Shown here: one piece after another, positions 1 through 7,669 of the stretch
How positions within the stretch are numbered: position 1 is the first letter of the stretch
Layout of the letters: the number at the start of each line of letters is the position of its first letter
Assembly (NCBI GenBank): GCA_036392375.1
Contig: DASVYC010000057.1
Location: forward strand, 1 to 26,237
Source: JAFEBO01 sp036392375
GTDB lineage: Bacteria > Planctomycetota > Phycisphaerae > Phycisphaerales > UBA1924
Length of the DNA stretch: 26,237 nucleotides
Reading direction: 5' to 3'
Notes under the pieces: generated by a model
The model's input: only the letters and a program-made list of their open reading frames with translations
The model's database searches: none
Told to the model about the DNA's origin: nothing
Position numbers and translations under genes: made by a program

Positions 1-1905
1 GTTGAGGGGCAGACCCAGGGTGGTGTGACCGGCGTCGAGCGGAGCGGTGCCGCGCGACGGAGCGGTGCCGTAGGAGAGCTGGGCGAAGGAGCCGCCGCAG
101 CCGAAGGGACCGTCACCGCCGCCGTTGTTGTTGTTGAAGCCGGCGCCAGCGAGCGAGACGCTCGTGCCGTTGGCGGCGACGCCGTTGTTGTTGTAGAGGG
201 CGAAGTTCCACTCGCCGACGATCGACGAGCCGGGCTGGGTGATGTCAAGGAAGGTGACATCGGTCAGCGGGGTGACCTGGTCACGCTGATCAACAGCGCC
301 GACCGTGGGGATGTTGTTGGTGAGGCCGAAGCGGACCCAGCCCACGCCGCGGGCGCGAACGGCCAGGCTCGTGGCGACCTGCGGGCCGCCCAGCAGGATG
401 CCGAGGTCGCCGCCGGTGGGCAGCGTCGGGGCAACCGCCGGACCAGCGGCGAGGCTGACCGGGTTGCCGTTGAAGTTGAGGACGTAGTTCACGTTGGCGC
501 CGAGGGTGGCGTTGGTGGCCCAGCCGTCACCGAAGCCCGAGCCGGCCGGAGCGACGATGAGGTAGTACTCGCCGGCGGGCAGGACGCCCTCCTGGCCGCT
601 GTACTGCTCGCCGTTGTTCACGCCGGGGCGACGGGCCACGCCGTAGGAGATCTGGAAGGCGTTGTTCTCTTCAGCGCTCGGCGGGGCGTCGGGGCCCGAG
701 CCGCGGCTCTCGCCGAAATCAAACACGGCCGAATCCGGGGTGTAGACCGCGAACGCGATCGGGGCATCGGAACCTTCGGTGTCGATGTCCAGGAACTTCG
801 TCGTGGTGTAGCTGATGTCCGTGGGGACATTGAACTTGTACCACTTGAAGGGGTTGGCGGGGGTCAGCGTGCCGGTGACGGAGCTGGTGCCGTCGGGCAG
901 GCTGCCGGCGACGTTCAGGCTCTGGGCCGGGATCGGGGCCGGAGCCTCGACCGCGCCGATGAAGCCGACGACGTAGGCGGTCTGACGCAGGTTGGAGATG
1001 TAACGACGCTCGTTGATGACCGGGCCGGCGCCGCCAGCCGAGTTCACCAGCGACTGACCGAGGAACGTGCCGCTGAAGTTCGCGTCACGGCCGTACTGCG
1101 GGTGGGTGTAACCAGGCGAGGCCGGGTTCACGCCGCCCTGAGCGGTGGTGAGGGTCGCCTCGGAGAGCGAGCCGGTCGGGGCCGCGGGGGTGAAGGCAGC
1201 GTTGGTGTTGGTGCCGTAGAAGAAGTAGGTGCGGGTGGTCGTGATGTTCGTCTGGAACAGGTTGGTGCTGGTGATCGGAGCGGTGCCGGGCGTGCCGGGC
1301 TCCATGAAGGCGACCTGGAGGCCCAGGGCGCTGTCACCGGCGGGCATGTCCACCGAGTTGGGCAGCAGGAAGAAGCCCGAGCGAGTGGTGAAGCCGGGGC
1401 AGATGTTGGTATCAAAGCCCGTGATGGTGAGCGTGTAGTACGGGGTGGCGGCGGGGTCGATCATGCCCGTGCCGTCGCCGCTGAAGCCGGCGAAGTTGAA
1501 CTCATTGGGACGGTAGAAGGAGAAGCGCATGTCCCACGCGGCGGAACCGCCGGTGAGGCCGTAGCTGTACTCCATGCCGGTGATCGTGCGGGTGCCGCTG
1601 TACGACGGGCCGTAGGGGCCGCCGGCGAAGTTGATGTCCTCGAAGATGTGCGAGCACGTGCCGAGCGAGAAGCCGGCGGCGAAGGTGAACGAGTTGGACG
1701 ACCCGTTGTAAACAATCACGTTGATGGTGGCGCGGTCGCCGAACGTGCCCTGCTGGCTGTTCAGGCGGTGCGCCTCGTTGCCGCGGTCGATCATGACCTT
1801 GCGGCTACCCATGCCGACCGTGGAATCGATTTCGTCGGCCACGGCGACGGAGAACGTCGCGCCGGCCGCACCCATGAGCACAAGAGCAAGCTTCTTCCGA
1901 TCCAT
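1..1905 (-). CDS. Large secreted protein with two related beta-rich modules (3' end beyond window)
   Basis: The frame is open from an ATG at 1905 to the left edge (635 codons), so the C-terminus is missing. The start is supported by a strong GGAGGTG ribosome site at 1911-1918. The N-terminus (MDRKKLALVLMGAAGATFSV, then AVADE) is a Sec signal peptide with likely cleavage near residue 23. The mature part is rich in Gly, Asn, Thr and aromatic residues. Two related stretches occur, each with a W-x-(K/R)-F start, an FLDI strand (near residues 371 and 552) and an FA(V/L)Y strand. The first also has LPAGEYYLIVAP (near 442), as in bacterial pre-peptidase C-terminal-like domains. I infer an extracellular or surface protein of unknown role. 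A sorting tail (PEP-CTERM or dockerin-like) may lie beyond the edge. The plus-strand frame over this region is a shadow. Confidence 0.85.
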   Translation of the reverse strand, partial: MDRKKLALVLMGAAGATFSVAVADEIDSTVGMGSRKVMIDRGNEAHRLNSQQGTFGDRATINVIVYNGSSNSFTFAAGFSLGTCSHIFEDINFAGGPYGPSYSGTRTITGMEYSYGLTGGSAAWDMRFSFYRPNEFNFAGFSGDGTGMIDPAATPYYTLTITGFDTNICPGFTTRSGFFLLPNSVDMPAGDSALGLQVAFMEPGTPGTAPITSTNLFQTNITTTRTYFFYGTNTNAAFTPAAPTGSLSEATLTTAQGGVNPASPGYTHPQYGRDANFSGTFLGQSLVNSAGGAGPVINERRYISNLRQTAYVVGFIGAVEAPAPIPAQSLNVAGSLPDGTSSVTGTLTPANPFKWYKFNVPTDISYTTTKFLDIDTEGSDAPIAFAVYTPDSAVFDFGESRGSGPDAPPSAEENNAFQISYGVARRPGVNNGEQYSGQEGVLPAGEYYLIVAPAGSGFGDGWATNATLGANVNYVLNFNGNPVSLAAGPAVAPTLPTGGDLGILLGGPQVATSLAVRARGVGWVRFGLTNNIPTVGAVDQRDQVTPLTDVTFLDITQPGSSIVGEWNFALYNNNGVAANGTSVSLAGAGFNNNNGGGDGPFGCGGSFAQLSYGTAPSRGTAPLDAGHTTLGLPLN

Positions 1906-1923
1906 TGAGACACCTCCAATAAA

Positions 1924-1935
1924 GTTTGCGCAAAC
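1924..1935 (-). promoter_or_regulatory. Perfect 12-bp palindrome just upstream of the ribosome site of the secreted-protein gene
   Basis: GTTTGCGCAAAC is a perfect palindrome lying 18 nt before the ATG at 1905 and only 5 nt from the GGAGGTG ribosome site. It could be an operator half-site pair or part of the leader RNA. The function is inferred from position only. Confidence 0.35.
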
Positions 1936-1982
1936 AGACTGGACCAATTTCACTGACACAACCTCGCGGATGTTTTCGCGCG

Positions 1983-2038
1983 GATGTGAAGGCCGACAGC
2001 GACACGACCGCCTCGTGTCACCCAACGGCTTTCACATC
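1983..2038 (-). promoter_or_regulatory. Nested hairpin in the leader/promoter region of the secreted-protein gene
   Basis: Outer arms GATGTGAAGGCCG (1983-1995) and CGGCTTTCACATC (2026-2038) pair over 13 positions. One position is a G-U pair in plus-strand RNA and an A-C mismatch in minus-strand RNA. Inside lies a perfect 7-bp stem, GACACGA (2001-2007) and TCGTGTC (2013-2019), with a 5-nt loop. No T tract follows on either strand, so it is not a standard terminator. It lies 78-133 nt upstream of the ATG at 1905 and about 400 nt past the pseudopilin gene. An operator region or a leader RNA element is the likeliest reading. Confidence 0.45.
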
Positions 2039-2443
2039 AACGACTCGGAATCTCCAAAAGATCTCCCTGTGAATCCCCTCGCGAGATTGCGTCCTTCGCC
2101 AAGATACATCGCCGCATAACCCCTGTCAATGCCTTTTCTTGCACCGACGGCAAAACCGGGATAATCCACCGGGTATCCACACCCGGTCTTCCCGCCGCCG
2201 GACCGCTCTCACGTCCGAAAACAACCTGCGGCGCGACTCCGCGACGCTCTCCGGGGGATCGGATGAACGCCCCGCTTGATCCAGCGAACCTGACCAACCA
2301 ACGCGGTTTATCCGGTTTCCTCGCCGCCCAAGAGCCCCCGCGAAAAGTCCCGGCGAAGTTCTCAGGCGACAAACCATCGTGCCCGGCACGCGGGCGCGCG
2401 GCCTCGGAATCGCTGCGGCGGCACCGCCCGCATGCCTGATTGC

Positions 2444-3382
2444 TCATTGCCGCCGGATCATCCGGAACGCGCCGCGGCCCTCTTCGCTCTTGGGGTGACG
2501 GCTCTCATCCATATAGAACGTGTAGTCCTTGGTGGTGACGTCGCCCATCGCCGTGCGGCGGACCGAGCCGTCGAAGTACGCGATGTTCCCGATCTGGATG
2601 CCGTGCCACCAGCCGTGGCGGGTGGGATTCTGATTGATGTACGCCGTGGAGTACCGACCCGCGGCAAAGGGGCCGGAATCCCCCACCACCACAAACCTCG
2701 AGGGCGTGGTCATCAAGTGCTGCGGCCCCAACCACCAGGCGAAGTTGCTTTTCTTGTCGTCCTTCGAATCCCAGACACCCTGCACCGACCCGGGCTTGCA
2801 GTACATCCAGTCATTGGCTTCGTAGCTCGTGCCGAGCTGGTCGTACATGCGCGAGCTACGGGCCCCGCCGGGCTTGCGGTCCTTGGGCGGCCCCACGTTC
2901 ACCCACACGTTGGGCGTGTTGGTCACCGTGTCGCGCGAACCGTCGTCCATCGGACACTCGAACGTCGGATTCGCCGCCTCGATCGCCCTCGTCCCAGCGA
3001 CGTAGACATTCACCGGTCGCTGGGCGTCAGCCAATGCCAGCGGCACGTTGAACTCACCGGATGAGGTGCGTCCGTACCAGTGGACCCCGCCGTGGGACCA
3101 CAGCACGCTGGAATCCAACCCCACCGGCGCGTTCGGCGGACGCACAACGCCGGGCGTCAGCCACTTGGCGATCGCCTCCGAACGCGGCACCGGAAACACC
3201 CGGAAGTCATTAATGTACGCGTGCCAGGCGGTGATCTGCTGCTTGAGATTCACCTCACACTTGAGCGTCGCGCCCTGGCGACGCGCCGACTTCAAGCCCG
3301 GCACCACGAGCGAAATCAGCACCGCCATCACCGTGATGGCGACCAAGAGCTCGATCAGCGTGAATCCCTTCGCGCGTCGCAT
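2444..3382 (-). CDS. Type II secretion/type IV pilin-like protein (prepilin signal, planctomycete H-xn-DG type)
   Basis: The protein is 312 aa. It starts MRRAKGFTLIELLVAITVMA: a short basic leader ending in Gly, then Phe and the conserved Glu at mature position 5, the classic prepilin peptidase cleavage and methylation site, followed by a hydrophobic helix (residues 7-28). Near the C-terminus, HGIQIGNIAYFDGS gives H-x10-DG, close to the H-x9-DG motif of the abundant planctomycete pilin-like proteins (DUF1559 type). These are known as pseudopilin-like envelope proteins, but individual roles are unknown. I chose the ATG at 3382 because it places the cleavage site at residue 6; an upstream extension to 3487 would bury it. 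There is no Shine-Dalgarno site, but TGCGATACT lies 8 nt before the ATG. Confidence 0.85.
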   Translation of the reverse strand: MRRAKGFTLIELLVAITVMAVLISLVVPGLKSARRQGATLKCEVNLKQQITAWHAYINDFRVFPVPRSEAIAKWLTPGVVRPPNAPVGLDSSVLWSHGGVHWYGRTSSGEFNVPLALADAQRPVNVYVAGTRAIEAANPTFECPMDDGSRDTVTNTPNVWVNVGPPKDRKPGGARSSRMYDQLGTSYEANDWMYCKPGSVQGVWDSKDDKKSNFAWWLGPQHLMTTPSRFVVVGDSGPFAAGRYSTAYINQNPTRHGWWHGIQIGNIAYFDGSVRRTAMGDVTTKDYTFYMDESRHPKSEEGRGAFRMIRRQ

Positions 3383-3390
3383 CGCGGAGC

Positions 3391-3396
3391 AGTATC
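3391..3396 (-). promoter_or_regulatory. Extended -10-like box before the pseudopilin start (possible leaderless promoter)
   Basis: On the minus strand TG-C-GATACT lies 8 nt before the ATG at 3382. A transcript from this box would start at or next to the ATG. A TTGACA at 3404-3409 is only 7 nt further upstream, too close to act as its -35. Confidence 0.35.
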
Positions 3397-3508
3397 GCAC
3401 CTGTGTCAATGGGGTGTTTGGGTGCGACTGCTTGACCTGCCCGGAGATGCAGCGGTGCGGGAGCGTCCAGCCGCGGCGCGAACGCACGGCACGCCCCGTG
3501 CCGATCGC

Positions 3509-4339
3509 TCACTTGCGCAGCATCACATACACCGCGCTCGCCCGGAACTTGTCCATCAGTCCCGTCGCGTGGTAGCGCCGGTTCCACGCGAACAGCCGCG
3601 ACAAAACGCCGTCGACATGCGTCGACCAGGTGCTGTTGAACGGCCAGACGCCCAGCTTGTTGGACACCACCACCCACGGGCGGAAGACCACCGGGCGCTC
3701 TTGCACCACCGTCAGGCCCGCGTCCGCGATGATCTTGCGGAAGACCGGCAGCGGGATGCCGCGCTCGTGCTTGGTCAGTCCCTGGCGCGGCTTGCGCCAA
3801 TCGCCCATGCTCACGCACGGCTCGCGGATCAGCGCATACCCGTCCGGCATCAGGATCCGCGAAAACTCTCGCACGACGTGCGACACATTGGGCACATGGT
3901 GCAGCACCGCGAAGCAGGTGATCAGGTCCACGCTCGCGTCGGGGAAGGGGATATCGCCCGAGGGCTGGGGCTTCACCCACGTCGCCGGCACGCCCTTGAC
4001 GTTGTCGCGCACGAACGCGTCCGAAGGGTCCATGATCGTGATGCGATCGACGCGGCGGACGGGCTCGATCAGGGGTGAGAGTTCCTCGCCGTACGCGGCA
4101 CCGAATCCCAGCGCGTGCGTGAAGCGCTTGTCTTTGGGCAGGCGGGCGAAGCCGTGGGCGATGTTGATGGCGTGGTAGGGATAGCGGTAGGTGGCGGCGT
4201 CCTTGGCCCCGAGGTCGGCGTAGCCCTCTTTCTCGTCGGCGTACCAGCGGCTGATCTGCTCGGCGGAGAAGTCATCGCCGTAGAGACGCTCCCCGCGGAG
4301 GCAGGCCTCGATCTCTGCATTGGACGCGAGCTGGGTCAT
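3509..4339 (-). CDS. Class I SAM-dependent methyltransferase (Methyltransf_11-like)
   Basis: The protein is 276 aa. A Rossmann-type methyltransferase core is visible: a glycine loop ALGFGAAYGEEL (76-87), an acidic strand end TIMDPSD (101-107) for the SAM ribose, a motif-IV-like DLITCFAVLHHV (138-149) and the post-motif SRILMPDGYALIREP (160-174). The FAVLHHVPN segment is typical of the family that methylates small molecules, quinones or sugars; the substrate cannot be told. About 60 N-terminal residues with WYADEKEGYADLG precede the core. The ATG at 4339 is preferred to an in-frame ATG at 4378 because TATAGA lies 7 nt before it, suggesting a leaderless start. It is preceded on the same strand by the phosphorylase gene (154-nt gap). 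Confidence 0.8.
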   Translation of the reverse strand: MTQLASNAEIEACLRGERLYGDDFSAEQISRWYADEKEGYADLGAKDAATYRYPYHAINIAHGFARLPKDKRFTHALGFGAAYGEELSPLIEPVRRVDRITIMDPSDAFVRDNVKGVPATWVKPQPSGDIPFPDASVDLITCFAVLHHVPNVSHVVREFSRILMPDGYALIREPCVSMGDWRKPRQGLTKHERGIPLPVFRKIIADAGLTVVQERPVVFRPWVVVSNKLGVWPFNSTWSTHVDGVLSRLFAWNRRYHATGLMDKFRASAVYVMLRK

Positions 4340-4346
4340 GGGCACT

Positions 4347-4352
4347 TCTATA
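4347..4352 (-). promoter_or_regulatory. -10-like box TATAGA before the methyltransferase start
   Basis: TATAGA on the minus strand lies exactly 7 nt before the ATG at 4339, a gene without a clear Shine-Dalgarno site. No good -35 is visible. Confidence 0.3.
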
Positions 4353-4493
4353 TGAACACGCGAACGCCGTCCCGGCAAGGCGACGCACTATATCGGCGGC
4401 GTCAAGACGCTCCCGCCGTCCCACCAGCGTCCGGGAACGCGCACCGCGAGTTCATGGAGGGCCGACGACGGGCTCGCATGGGTTCCGATGGGC

Positions 4494-6218
4494 TCAGATC
4501 CGGTACGCCACCTTGACGTACTCCTCCATCGCGCGGTTGGTGTTGAACTGGCTGCCGTTCATCGCGATCGCGCTGCGCATCACGTTGGCCCACATCGGGC
4601 GGTCCTTGTAATACAGGGGCAGGATCTCGCGCTCCAGCTTCTCGTAGATCGACACCGCGTCGCGTCCGGCGCGTCCCGAGTCGTGCGCGTACGTATTGGC
4701 CTCGAAGTCGTCGCGCCCGATCGTCCAGCCTGTGAGTCCCTCGGCACAGCCCTCAAGCCACCAACCGTCGGGCGTGGAGAGGCTGGGCACGCCGTTCATC
4801 GCGGCCTTCATGCCGCTGGTGCCGGAGGCCTCGAGCGGCGGGATGGGGTTGTTGAGCCACAGGTCCACGCCGCAGACCATCTTCTGGCAGAGTGCGAAGT
4901 CGTAATTGGGGACGAAGACGCCGCGGACGTGGGGCGCGAGCTTGGCCAGCTTCTCGATGATGTGCTTGATGATGTCCTTGCCCTGCCCGTCGCGGGGGTG
5001 AGCCTTGCCGGCGTAGATCACCTGCACCGGGCCCACCTTGCTGGCGATGTGCTTGATGGCCTCGGGATCGGTCAGCAGCAGGTCGGCCCGCTTGTAGCCG
5101 GTCGCGCGGCGCGCGAACCCGATCGTGAACCGGTCGGGCGTCAACGCGGCGGTGCCCGAGAGGCCGCAGCGCTGGTTGATGTGCTCCAGCAGGCGCTTCT
5201 TGCCGGCGGCGTGGGCCTCGAACAGCTCTGCGTCGGACGTGAACATCGCCCGCCGCAGCGCCCGGTAGTCGGCCCGCCACGCGGGGGCGTGCTTGTTGAG
5301 CAGGGCCTGCATCTCGGGGGAGAGCCAGGTGGGCGCGTGCACGCCGTTGGTGACGTAGTCGATGCGGTGCCCGTGGAACATGTCGCGCGAGACCTCAGCG
5401 TGCCGGCGCGCGACGGCGTTGCTGAACCCGCTGTAGTGCATCGCCAGGCGCGTCATGTTCAGCATCCCGCCCGGGCAGTATGGAGCGCCGTCGTAGATCG
5501 CCGACTGCTCGCCCAGTGCCTCGAACACCATCGAGAGCGCGAACTGATCGTGCCCCGCGGGCACCGGCGTGTGGGTCGTGAAGACACACGATTCCTGCAC
5601 CGCCTTGATCACCTCGGGATCCGCCGGGCTGGTCTTGCGCTTGAACGAGTGCTCGGCGAGCAGCTCGATGGTCACGAACGCGCCGTGGCCCTCGTTCATG
5701 TGGTACGTCTTGAGCTCGCGATGCCCGAGGGCCCGCAGCATGTAGATGCCGCCGATGCCCAGCACCGCTTCCTGTTCCAGACGGTGGCGGTGATCCCCGC
5801 CGTAGAGCTGGTCGGTGATCCGCCGGTCGTAGGGGTCGTTGTCGGGGATGTCGGTGTCGAGGAAGTAGACGGGCACGTCCTTGCCCCCGGCGTGGGTGGC
5901 CTTGACGACGTACTTCCACGCCTGGATCGCGACCTTGCGGCCGTTGAGCTTCATCGCGACCCGCGGCTTCATCAGTTCGAGCTTGTCCGCCGGGTTCCAC
6001 GCCACCGGGGCCTCGTGCTGCATGCCGCCGGAATCGATCGACTGATCGAAATACCCGTGGCGGTGCAGGAGGGAGATGCCGACGAGTGGGGCGGCGATGT
6101 CGGCCGCCGAGCGGATGAGATCGCCGGCGAGCATCCCCAGGCCGCCGGAGTAGGTCGGCACCAACGGGTCGACGCCGATTTCCATCGAGAAGTACGCGAC
6201 GCGAGCGGTCTCGGACAT
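4494..6218 (-). CDS. glgP: Alpha-glucan (glycogen/starch) phosphorylase, short form
   Basis: The protein is 574 aa and belongs to the GT35 phosphorylases, which release glucose 1-phosphate from alpha-1,4-glucans using pyridoxal phosphate. The cofactor lysine is K471 in EASGTSGMKAAMNG (463-476). Other hallmarks are the N-terminal AYFSMEIGVDPLVPTYSGGLG (in residues 8-27), MNEGHGAF (174-181), TTHTPVPAGHDQF (214-226), DYVTNGVHAPTW (287-298), ATGYKRADL (372-380) and AGKAHPRD (403-410). E. coli-type enzymes exceed 790 aa; this fits the short alpha-glucan phosphorylase group, here without the N-terminal DUF3417 domain often seen. The ATG at 6218 has GGAGG at 6224-6228. It is divergent from the M20D gene. 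Its likely role is mobilising stored glycogen in the cytoplasm. Confidence 0.93.
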   Translation of the reverse strand: MSETARVAYFSMEIGVDPLVPTYSGGLGMLAGDLIRSAADIAAPLVGISLLHRHGYFDQSIDSGGMQHEAPVAWNPADKLELMKPRVAMKLNGRKVAIQAWKYVVKATHAGGKDVPVYFLDTDIPDNDPYDRRITDQLYGGDHRHRLEQEAVLGIGGIYMLRALGHRELKTYHMNEGHGAFVTIELLAEHSFKRKTSPADPEVIKAVQESCVFTTHTPVPAGHDQFALSMVFEALGEQSAIYDGAPYCPGGMLNMTRLAMHYSGFSNAVARRHAEVSRDMFHGHRIDYVTNGVHAPTWLSPEMQALLNKHAPAWRADYRALRRAMFTSDAELFEAHAAGKKRLLEHINQRCGLSGTAALTPDRFTIGFARRATGYKRADLLLTDPEAIKHIASKVGPVQVIYAGKAHPRDGQGKDIIKHIIEKLAKLAPHVRGVFVPNYDFALCQKMVCGVDLWLNNPIPPLEASGTSGMKAAMNGVPSLSTPDGWWLEGCAEGLTGWTIGRDDFEANTYAHDSGRAGRDAVSIYEKLEREILPLYYKDRPMWANVMRSAIAMNGSQFNTNRAMEEYVKVAYRI

Positions 6219-6415
6219 GCAAGCCTCCGTGCTGAGGGGGAGTGTAGAGGAGGTAGCCTGCCTCTCCGAGGCCCCCACAACCAGTTTCGCCGTGCCGTTC
6301 GCCCCTCTCACGCTGCCGGCGTCGGCCACCAACAACGCGCCACTTCCTACCCTTCCCAATGCCCTCCACCCAAGCCCCGTCCGCCGCGGCCGCCGCCGTG
6401 TCCGAGGTCAAGCCG

Positions 6416-7618
6416 ATGTCCAACGACGTGCGTTCCACCATCGCCCGCGAGCTGCCCGAGCTCATCGCCTTCCGCCACGACCTGCACGCGCACCCCGAGC
6501 TCTCGTACCACGAGACCCGCACAAGCAAGATGGTCCAGAGCGAGCTCTCCAAGCTTGAGCGTTACGGGCTCAAGTACATCGGCGGCTTGGCCAAAGGCAC
6601 CGGCGTGCTCGCGTATCTGCCTCCCACCGACCCGGCGGCCGCGGGCAAGCCCTCCATCGGCCTCCGTGCCGACATGGACGCGCTTCCGATCGTCGAGAAC
6701 ACCGGCAAGCCCTACAGCAGCACCACGCCCGGCGTCATGCACGCCTGCGGCCACGACGGGCACACCGCCATCCTGCTCGGCGCGGCCCGCGTGTTGAGTC
6801 ACATGACGCATCGTCCCCGCGGCGTGCACTTCGTCTTCCAACCCGCGGAAGAGGGCGGCGCCGGCGGCCACGCCATGTGCCAGGACGGAGCCCTCGATGG
6901 CAAGGTCCTCGGCCCCAAGATCGAAAAGATGTACGGCCTGCACGGCTGGCCCACGCTCCCCGTCGGCATCGTCGGCTCCCGCCCCGGCCCGCTGCTCGCC
7001 GCCACCGACGACGTCGTCGTCACCATCAAGGGCGAACAGTCCCACGCCGCGTACCCGCATTACAGCAAGGACCCGATCCTCTGCGTCGCCCAGTGCATCG
7101 TGAGCCTGCAGCAGCTCGTGAGCCGCAACACCTCGCCATTCGACGCGGTGGTCTGCTCCATGACCGTGATCAAGGGCGGCACGGCAAACAACATCATCCC
7201 CCGTGCCGCCGAGTTCCACGGCACCATCCGCACCCTCACGACCGAGACCCGCGCCCTGGCGAAGAAGCGCTTCTTCGAGATCGTCAGCGGCATCGCGGGA
7301 GCGCACGGCTGCGAAGCCCACATCGACTGGCAGGAGGGATACCCCGTCACCTTCAACGACCCGGCCCTGACCGAGCGCTGGTTCGACACGGCGAACGCGA
7401 CCCTCGGTGCCGACCGCGTGCAAGTGGTGCCCGAGCCCACCATGGGCGGCGAGGACTTCTCGTACTACGCCAAGAAAGTCCCGAGCGTCTTCTTCGTGCT
7501 GGGCCTCAAGCGCCACGGCGAGACCAACCCGCCCACGCTCCACCAGCCCGAGTTCGACTTCAACGACGACGCTCTCGCCACCGGCATCGAGATGATGGTG
7601 GCGCTGGCGACGCGGTGA
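6416..7618 (+). CDS. M20D-family metal-dependent amidohydrolase (HipO/N-acyl-amino-acid amidohydrolase type)
   Basis: The protein is 400 aa. All M20D metal ligands are visible: C111 and H113 in HACGHDGH (109-116), E145/E146 in PAEEGG (143-148), H176 in GLHGWP (174-179) and H376 in LHQPEF (375-380). The dimerisation domain has EQSHAAYPH (207-215), and GGTANNIIP (254-262) is also a family signature. Members hydrolyse N-acyl amino acids, hippurate or related amides in the cytoplasm; the substrate here is unknown. I prefer the ATG at 6416, with GAGG 8 nt upstream and a family-like N-terminus. An in-frame ATG at 6359 would add 19 mostly Ala/Pro/Ser residues and has no ribosome site. The gene converges on the asparagine synthetase gene (51-nt gap). 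Confidence 0.9.
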   Translation: MSNDVRSTIARELPELIAFRHDLHAHPELSYHETRTSKMVQSELSKLERYGLKYIGGLAKGTGVLAYLPPTDPAAAGKPSIGLRADMDALPIVENTGKPYSSTTPGVMHACGHDGHTAILLGAARVLSHMTHRPRGVHFVFQPAEEGGAGGHAMCQDGALDGKVLGPKIEKMYGLHGWPTLPVGIVGSRPGPLLAATDDVVVTIKGEQSHAAYPHYSKDPILCVAQCIVSLQQLVSRNTSPFDAVVCSMTVIKGGTANNIIPRAAEFHGTIRTLTTETRALAKKRFFEIVSGIAGAHGCEAHIDWQEGYPVTFNDPALTERWFDTANATLGADRVQVVPEPTMGGEDFSYYAKKVPSVFFVLGLKRHGETNPPTLHQPEFDFNDDALATGIEMMVALATR

Positions 7619-7622
7619 CAGC

Positions 7623-7639
7623 CGCGGCTTGGGGCCGCG
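7623..7639. terminator. GC-rich stem-loop between convergent genes
   Basis: CGCGGC and GCCGCG form a perfect 6-bp stem around TTGGG, directly after the amidohydrolase stop and before the asparagine synthetase stop. No T tract follows on either strand, so terminator function is only a positional guess. Confidence 0.25.
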
Positions 7640-7669
7640 CTCGGCGCACGGTCCGCTTCGAACGACCGA

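Larger units (their letters stand above)
1906..2443. other. 538-bp non-coding region
   Basis: The region holds the ribosome site, palindrome and nested hairpin described separately. It also holds a perfect 7-bp inverted repeat ACCGGGT/ACCCGGT at 2168-2187 with a 6-nt loop and no T tract. Reading frames here have mixed third codon positions, unlike the strongly GC third positions of the neighbouring genes, so I call no gene. Confidence 0.6.

Noticed and set aside
25..1908. A 627-codon plus-strand frame opposite the secreted-protein gene
   Set aside because: Val/Ala/Gly/Arg-rich antisense shadow; the minus frame has a signal peptide and a strong ribosome site.
2168..2187. ACCGGGT/ACCCGGT inverted repeat as a terminator for the pseudopilin gene
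   Set aside because: It is more than 250 nt past the stop and has no T tract.
2037..2447. A 136-codon minus-strand frame whose ATG overlaps the pseudopilin stop (ATGA)
   Set aside because: The overlap looks like coupling, but third codon positions are mixed, the product is Arg/Gly-rich without any recognisable pattern, and its end runs into the nested hairpin.
3404..3409. A perfect TTGACA upstream of the pseudopilin gene
   Set aside because: A -10 at the normal 17-nt distance would read CGCGAT; the only good -10 is 7 nt away, so it cannot be its -35.
4394..4418. A bulged stem-loop between the phosphorylase and methyltransferase genes as a terminator
   Set aside because: The stem is interrupted by a 3-nt bulge and no T tract follows on the minus strand.
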